DNA of 64,000 bases from Malachius bipustulatus (taxonomy: Eukaryota > Arthropoda > Insecta > Coleoptera > Melyridae), in assembly GCA_910589415.1 (NCBI GenBank), contig OU342638.1:34259579-34323578 (forward strand). Direction: 5' to 3'. This document shows positions 58,441 through 64,000 of the stretch, one piece after another (the stretch's first letter is position 1; every line of letters begins with the position of its first letter). A model generated the notes under the pieces. It was not told the origin of the DNA and did not search any database. It saw nothing but the letters and a program-made list of their open reading frames with translations. The position numbers and the translations under genes are program-made.

Positions 58441-59290
58441 TTTAAATTTTGAAAAAAATCTTAGAGTTTAGGGATTTTCATATACTGGGGGTTGATCACT
58501 ACTAAAGTGAAAATATAAAATTCCGTTGAATTGAATATGGGAGAATACAGGATGTTCAAAATTTTAGAAACCGCGTATTATTTCAAAAATTCCGATGACA
58601 AAAATAAAGCTTGAAGGTCGATTTAATTCTAAGCGTTCAAAAAATTTCAAATCTAAGACGGAATTGGTTTAATATACAGGGTGTTTAAAAATTTGTTAAC
58701 TAAATGAAGCTTTTCAAAAATTACTGTTTTTACAAAAAAATTTAAAAACAAAAAAAAACAAAATTTCCTCGAATTTAGGTAAGAAATCGTAAACTTGTCA
58801 ACAGTACAATTATAATTAGACTTGATCTCACCGAGCTCATAAACTTGGAGGGATTATAAAAAAATATTTACAGGGTGTTTTAACGTTTTGGTTCGAAACT
58901 CCACCAGCAGCTGCACAACTACTATTTACTATTTGCTGCGCTTCTCGAACCAAGATCGGGATCCACCGAATTGGTTATATTGATAATAAATATACAGAGG
59001 GTGTTTGAGTAAGATTATCCACATCAACCCTTTATAACATGTAAAATGCATCGCGTATTTTATAATAATAATAATTTTTTTTGTAATTTGTTCATATAAA
59101 TTGAAAAGGCAGCGTTGCAAAATAAGCAGTAACAATAATACATCTTAGAGTATGATAATTTTAAAATTAACTCGACATACTTTCATTTATATAAACATAA
59201 TAATTAATCAAAATCACATTCTACATAAATCACATAAATATTGTTATAAATATTAATAGTACGAATAATTTAGAAAGAATTTCTCCGGTT
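58441..59290. other. A/T-rich stretch with mariner-like end fragments
   Basis: Fragments with ACAGGGTGTTTnAA occur at about 58677 and 58863, with looser ones at 58546 (ACAGGATGTTC) and 58986 (ACAGAGGGTGTTTG). They look like ends of old Tc1/mariner-type elements similar to those at 35508. No gene is seen. Confidence 0.4.
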
Positions 59291-59329
59291 TTTTAAATAT
59301 TCAATCAGTGAAACCGCTCTCTGTGCATG

Positions 59330-59694
59330 TGACACTTCGCCTAATTAACAAATTAACCAGTCGAAATGGCAACGCTGTCTACCTGTCCGGTTCCACCGCC
59401 AACTAGACTAACAATACCTGTTGCGGTGCCGGTGAAGAAGTTTCAGCCAGCAGACCTTGTCCGGCTAGTGACTTAGCGAGAGGCGAGTTCAGTCGATGTT
59501 GTTACTCGTTACTCGTACCCGTTTCAGGAAATTCTCATTTTTTCAGTGAAGTTTTTCAGTGGAACTGGAACTCGGGGGTGCGGTTTTTCGAAAATCGGTT
59601 GATACAGTGGAGTTTGTTGTGTGTTGTTTTTTTAAGGAGAGTAGTAGCGAGCGAGCGGATCGTACCGGCCGTTGTGGAATTTGACATTTCAGAG
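59330..59694 (+). promoter_or_regulatory. Probable promoter and untranslated first exon of a downstream gene
   Basis: This is a GC-rich island in AT-rich DNA, with initiator-like GTTCAGTCG (about 59487) and TTCAGTGGAAC (about 59548). It ends in a strong donor, CAGAG/GTAAGT (intron starts 59695). There is no start codon in a convincing frame, so the exon would be untranslated and the coding part would lie beyond the window. The gene is unknown. Confidence 0.5.
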
Positions 59695-61285
59695 GTAAGT
59701 AATAAGTAGGCGAGCGCGAGCAGTCCTAGTCTTAGCTTAGCCTTAGTTAGTCGTAACTCGTAAGTCTAGCCCATGTTATTATTGGAGAAAGGTTACGTCG
59801 GAAATGTGAACTTTACTCGGATTTGTTGATTGGTATCCGTTTTTTCTGGTGTCAAATTTTGACATGGGCAATTTTTTTCATTTTTTTTTCGACAACTGCT
59901 GGTGCTAGTGCTGGTGCTGGAAACAGTCTGTAACTACAATTAATTTGACATTTTCTGTAAATTTTCTGGCCAAAATAATGGAGTCAATTGTGATTGTCAA
60001 AGAGAGTGTTTTTAATTAATCATTTAATGGTACATTTTATTTGAATCATAAAAACCTTCGGTATAAATTTGACGACAAAAAGACGCAACATCTGAACTTG
60101 CAGAATTATAACCAGATAATTTTCTAATGTCAAATTTTGACGTTTTGTTTATTTATTATTTGTAGCCAGATCAAGAAAGGACCAAAATAATTTTTTACCT
60201 TTTCATAGATTGAGATTTTTCATATGACAATTGCTGAAAACGTCAAAAAAGAAATTATCTCGGCCAAATTTTGAAGGTTGTCAAAATTGTCAAACTGATA
60301 AGTCATATCTGACATTTTATAAACCATAAAATTACTTTTCTTTGCTTTTGACTATTAGTCCATTTTTTTTTAAATTAAATTTTAATTGTAAAAAATTTTC
60401 ATTTACACCGTTTTTTATGTCAAAAAATAGGCACACTTTCCATAGTTTGTATTATAGCAATACAGTTTCTTATGAGTTCTGCACATGTCAAATTTTGACA
60501 CTTTTTTAGTTACCTGTCAAGAATATCAAAGCAGTTTTTAACCGATAAAAGAATGTCCGACTTATGATAAAAGACGAATTAGTCAAAACTTTCTCACTAT
60601 TGGGGCAAAATATTTACGAAAAATGGATAAGTCACAATAAGGCGATGAAAAACTAGACGAAAAATTGATTAAAGGCGACTTGAACTGAATTGAGTACCTC
60701 AATCATGAAAAGAGCACTTAAATTCTTTAAAGCAGACCTTACCAATGTAATATATGTAGAATAGTACGCTATAACCGAGGTTCGTTTTAACAGAACATTC
60801 GTTATATCCAGTTTTTTTGATATTTTTGTCTGACCTTCGCCACATCAATTAATATTGGAAGTTTATTTTCCAAAACTTTTTTGCCGACGTTCCTCGACAG
60901 CTCAACTTAACTACTCCATTTAAGCTACCCTAGAAAGATCGGTACTCATTTTCCCCCCAAAAATGCTTTTTTACAAATGCGCGTGTTGTGTTAATTATAA
61001 AAAAGAGAAACAAGGGAGAGATAAACAACTATAAAGAGGGAGGAAGAGGAAAGTATTGAGGATTTTGAGAGAAATTCTTGCTTGGTTACCATTGGGAGAG
61101 TTGGCGCCCGAGTAATCCTAAAATTGCCCCCACCCCCTACATACATATATCTCACCGAAAGGTGTAAAAAAAGGACTTTTTTTCGCACCTCCACGAAGGC
61201 GAAGTGATCTATGGAGTGAACAGTGAACTGATGGAGGGGGTACGACAGGACAGGAGAAAGACATGTTTGAGTAGCGAGTAGGGTC
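59695..61285. other. Putative first intron of the downstream gene
   Basis: A/T-rich, with the palindrome-like TGTCAAATTTTGAC(A) at 59850, 60129 and 60486 and several single TGTCAAA copies. No coding exon is recognised. Confidence 0.4.
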
Positions 61286-61770
61286 GCAGCTCCCTAGCGC
61301 GGTGTCCGGGGAAGTCCCGATATAACTGGGAAAGGTGTCACACCCACCAACACCAACCGACGTTGTTCTAAAGCTGAGTCAGCTAGAGACGTGTCGCTTA
61401 TAATGCCAATAATAGCATTTCTCTGGACATAATCAAAGAGTTTAAGGGTGAAAATCTTAAGAGTAAAACCCAAATTTATGAGAACAGCAGCTGTGTTCAC
61501 TTATTGGTAAGATCTAGGATCTGTTGTTGAGAGATCCCAGTTTTTTTTTTATCTACCTTTTGCAAGACCAGTAAAACCTGTAAACCAATAAGCAGATCGT
61601 TCATGGAAAGATGGAATATAGTTGGTGATAACACCGAACCCTGAGGCACTCCTGAGTTGATGGTAAAAGAGTTGGATGAGTGGTGATCCGTCTACAGCGA
61701 TTTGTAAGCGCTTCTATCAGAAAGGAAATCTCTTGAAGAACTGAGGAGGAAGTCAATTGGAGGGAAACAG
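61286..61770 (-). mobile_element. CR1/Jockey-type reverse transcriptase relic
   Basis: Read on the minus strand, 61770-61590 gives FLSDRSAYKSL followed by NSGVPQGSVLSPTIFHL, the conserved reverse-transcriptase block before the catalytic YxDD region. The YxDD region itself is missing. The frame at 61500-61290 then gives LFDYVQRNAIIGIISDTSLADSALEQRR, which matches the C-terminal region after the RT in these elements. The piece between has been deleted and the frames are broken. It is a dead copy, possibly of the same clade as the relic at 807-1850, but the two do not overlap in content. Confidence 0.7.
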
Positions 61771-61789
61771 TCACACGAGGGGCTGTTCA

Positions 61790-62690
61790 CTCGTGGAAAT
61801 AATTCTACATACATTATGAGATATAACTGGAAATAGTGTGAAATAACGGGAATAAATAAGTGGAAATAATGTGGAAATAGTGGAATTAAGTTGGAAATAA
61901 AATGAAAAAAAGTGGATATAAAGTGAAAATATCTAGAAATAATTATAAATAAATGGAAATAATGTGGAAATAAAATTAAAATAATGTGGAAATAGTGGAA
62001 TTTTTGTGGAAATAAATAGAAATAACTGGAAATAAATGACTGGAAATAATGTAAATCATGTAGAAATAGTGGAATGTATGTGGAAATAAAATTAAAATAG
62101 TGGATATAAAGTGGAAATAACTGGAAATAACTGAGAATTACTGGAAATAATGGAAATATTGTGAAAATAGTGGAATTGGCTGGAACTAATGTAAATAATG
62201 TGCAAATAGCGGAATTAAGGTGGAAATAAAATGAAAAAAGTGGATATAAAGTGGAAATATCTAGAAATAATTGTAAATAAATGGAAATAATGTGGAAATA
62301 TTGTGGAAATAAAATTAAAATAATGTGGAAATAGTGGAATTTATGTGGAAATAAATTGAAATAACTGGAAATAAATGTAAGTCATGTAGAAATAGTGGAA
62401 TGTATGTGGAAATAAAATGAAAATAGTGGAATTGGCTGGAACTAATGGAAATAATGTGCAAATAGTGGAATTAAGGTGGAAATAAAATGAAAAAAGTGGC
62501 TATAAAGTGGAAATATCTAGAAATAACTGTAAATAAATGGAAATAAAATGAAAATAGTAGATATAAAGTGGAAATAATTGTAAATAAATGGAAATAATGG
62601 AAATAACGTGTAAATAAAATGAAAATAATGGATATAAAGTGGAAATAACTGAAAATAATCGGAAATAACTTGGAAATAAGTGGATATGAT
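61790..62690 (+). repeat. GTGGAAATAA-rich minisatellite
   Basis: The 8-10 base unit TGGAAATAA, with variants (AATGTGGAAATAAAATGAAAATAG, ATATAAAGTGGAAATA), is repeated for about 900 bases. A longer unit of about 240-250 bases is superimposed: TGGAATTAAGGTGGAAATAAAATG appears at about 62210 and 62467. A shorter block of the same unit recurs at 63368-63455. Open frames across it (mostly Phe/Ser/Ile/Tyr) are repeat artefacts. Confidence 0.9.
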
Positions 62691-64000
62691 TTGCTCCTTT
62701 TGGAGGTATATTCACCGAGGACGCATGCGCTAGCGTTTGAAATCGAGGTGTAATCGGTAGCGTTGTGCCTTGACTCCGTAATGCTCCTTTGAAGGGAGAT
62801 CAATCAATCAATCATCAATTATGATGAAATGTTTAGAAGAGGGTTTGGAGGTCTGTGAAGTCCCCCTCTCCTTTAATCGTATTAATTTGTCCATCGTACG
62901 CTTATGATTGTCCCAAACTAAAAAAGCTTCGACATTTTTCGACCAGAGCCCCCAAAAATTGCAATAACAGATTTGAACCACGTAGATCGTTTGTCGAATT
63001 TGTCCATCGGTTTATCCAAGTTTGTCCAGCAATTTGATATGTCCACCGACAGATTTTTTATTACCAATAATCTTATATTTTCGAAAATGTGAAGTTGGCA
63101 CCCCCAAAATGTATTTTATAATTTTTTGTCCTCATTCGTTTGTCCATCGGGAATTGTACACAAAAATAGTATCCAGGCAACATAAAAAATGGGGGGATAC
63201 ATTTTTTTGTAAAAATAAATTTATTCAACAACCCCTAATTGCAAAAACTTGCAAAACCACACTTTTATAGAAAGCCTTTCTCATTCCGAATCCAACAAGC
63301 TATAGTTCAATTAAGTTTCAAGGCCATTTTTAGCTACAATATAACATTTTGTAACCCTGAAAATGATGCGGAAATAATGGAAATAACGTGGAAATAGTGG
63401 AAATAAAATGGAAATAGTGGAAATAATGGAAATAAAATAGAAATAGTGAAAATAATTGTACACTTTTTCATTGAGTAACCCCCTCGGAAATTTACTAAGG
63501 AGACACCTAAGGGTATAGCCCGAGCTGGAGTTGGAGCTGGAGCTTCTCCAAACTTTTTAATGGAGGACCTCCAGGGGTCTAGGCGAATCAGATAGGCACC
63601 CAAGTTATCAAATTGACGATAGATCCCTTCTACTGATCTGAAAATGTATGTACTTCGACTCTGGTTGACCACCTCGTAGAGGTGGTGAGAAAAAATTCTG
63701 AATCCATAACTTTCTCCATATCATCGTGAAGATTTGAGGAAGCAAAGAAATAGATTTTTTGCTCCCTTTTTTACCACTGTAAACGGGGAGACTTCCAGGG
63801 TTGCGGGATATCATGGAAAATCGAGTAATAACGAACGGTGTATTGTTGATTATTTAAACGTCTGTTGATTTCTATACTTTTATCTCGACTTTTATGGAGA
63901 GATTCTGCGAATTAAGGGGTTGTAATAAAAGAAAAAAATTCTAGTTGTACTAGCAGTATCTCAACAGTAAAAGAATTTTTCTTAAAAATTCCCGTGAACA
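62691..64000. other. Unclassified end of window
   Basis: No gene is recognised. Repeated TTTGTCCATCG motifs occur at about 62887, 62999 and 63139, suggesting another decayed repeat. At about 63600-63830 the minus strand reads like the tail of a retroelement, with PPLRGGQPESKYIHFQ, but this is too short to call. Confidence 0.3.

Noticed and set aside
62471..62803. 110-codon Phe/Tyr/Ile-rich minus-strand frame that looks like membrane segments
   Set aside because: It is a translation of the GGAAATAA minisatellite on the reverse strand.

Overview
The window is nuclear DNA of an insect. It is AT-rich, its genes are split by short GT-AG introns, and one protein carries an arthropod-type ZAD zinc-finger module. 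I suspect a beetle or related order, but the sequence does not fix the order. Much of the window is transposable elements, foldback elements and satellite-like arrays. The base level between genes is A/T-rich filler in which I see no further genes.

Five genes can be modelled exon by exon, with reading phases that close. (1) Ankfy1/Rabankyrin-5 is on the minus strand (3371-18676, 12 coding exons, about 1127 aa): BTB, ankyrin repeats, FYVE. Its 11-kb second intron holds (2) a plus-strand gene for a Ly6/uPAR three-finger, probably GPI-anchored protein (10998-17155). (3) dishevelled is on the plus strand (24922-28115, DIX-PDZ-DEP, about 626 aa), divergent from Ankfy1. (4) A plus-strand gene of unknown function encodes a small secreted Cys-containing protein with two possible last exons (37239-39157). 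(5) VMP1, the ER autophagy/scramblase protein, is on the plus strand (46610-51807). Its first coding exon encodes a SAP-like motif. (6) A ZAD-C2H2 zinc-finger protein follows it (52929-54991). A likely untranslated first exon of a further plus-strand gene ends at 59694.

Mobile DNA, left to right: an LTR-like block and a minus-strand CR1/Jockey-type relic (1-1850); a hairpin element that fills an Ankfy1 intron (3656-3943); a palindromic CRE-site array (8862-9690); a 13-copy motif array (12.4-14.06 kb); a 5.5-kb P-element/THAP9-like transposon with a perfect 8-bp target duplication (18818-24333), which itself carries a 1.2-kb insertion with a 12-bp duplication; a piggyBac-type MITE (31099-31555); a 183-bp satellite; a 1.19-kb near-perfect palindrome (35508-36698); a second foldback (about 39495-40452); a 178/356-bp higher-order satellite interrupted by a hAT-type MITE with an 8-bp duplication (42.4-45.55 kb); a motif array inside VMP1 intron 1; a 3-kb degenerate repeat field (55.5-58.4 kb); a reverse-transcriptase relic (61.3-61.8 kb); and GGAAATAA-rich repeats.

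Removing the P-like transposon leaves only about 0.7 kb between the Ankfy1 and dishevelled start codons. The two probably once formed a compact divergent pair.
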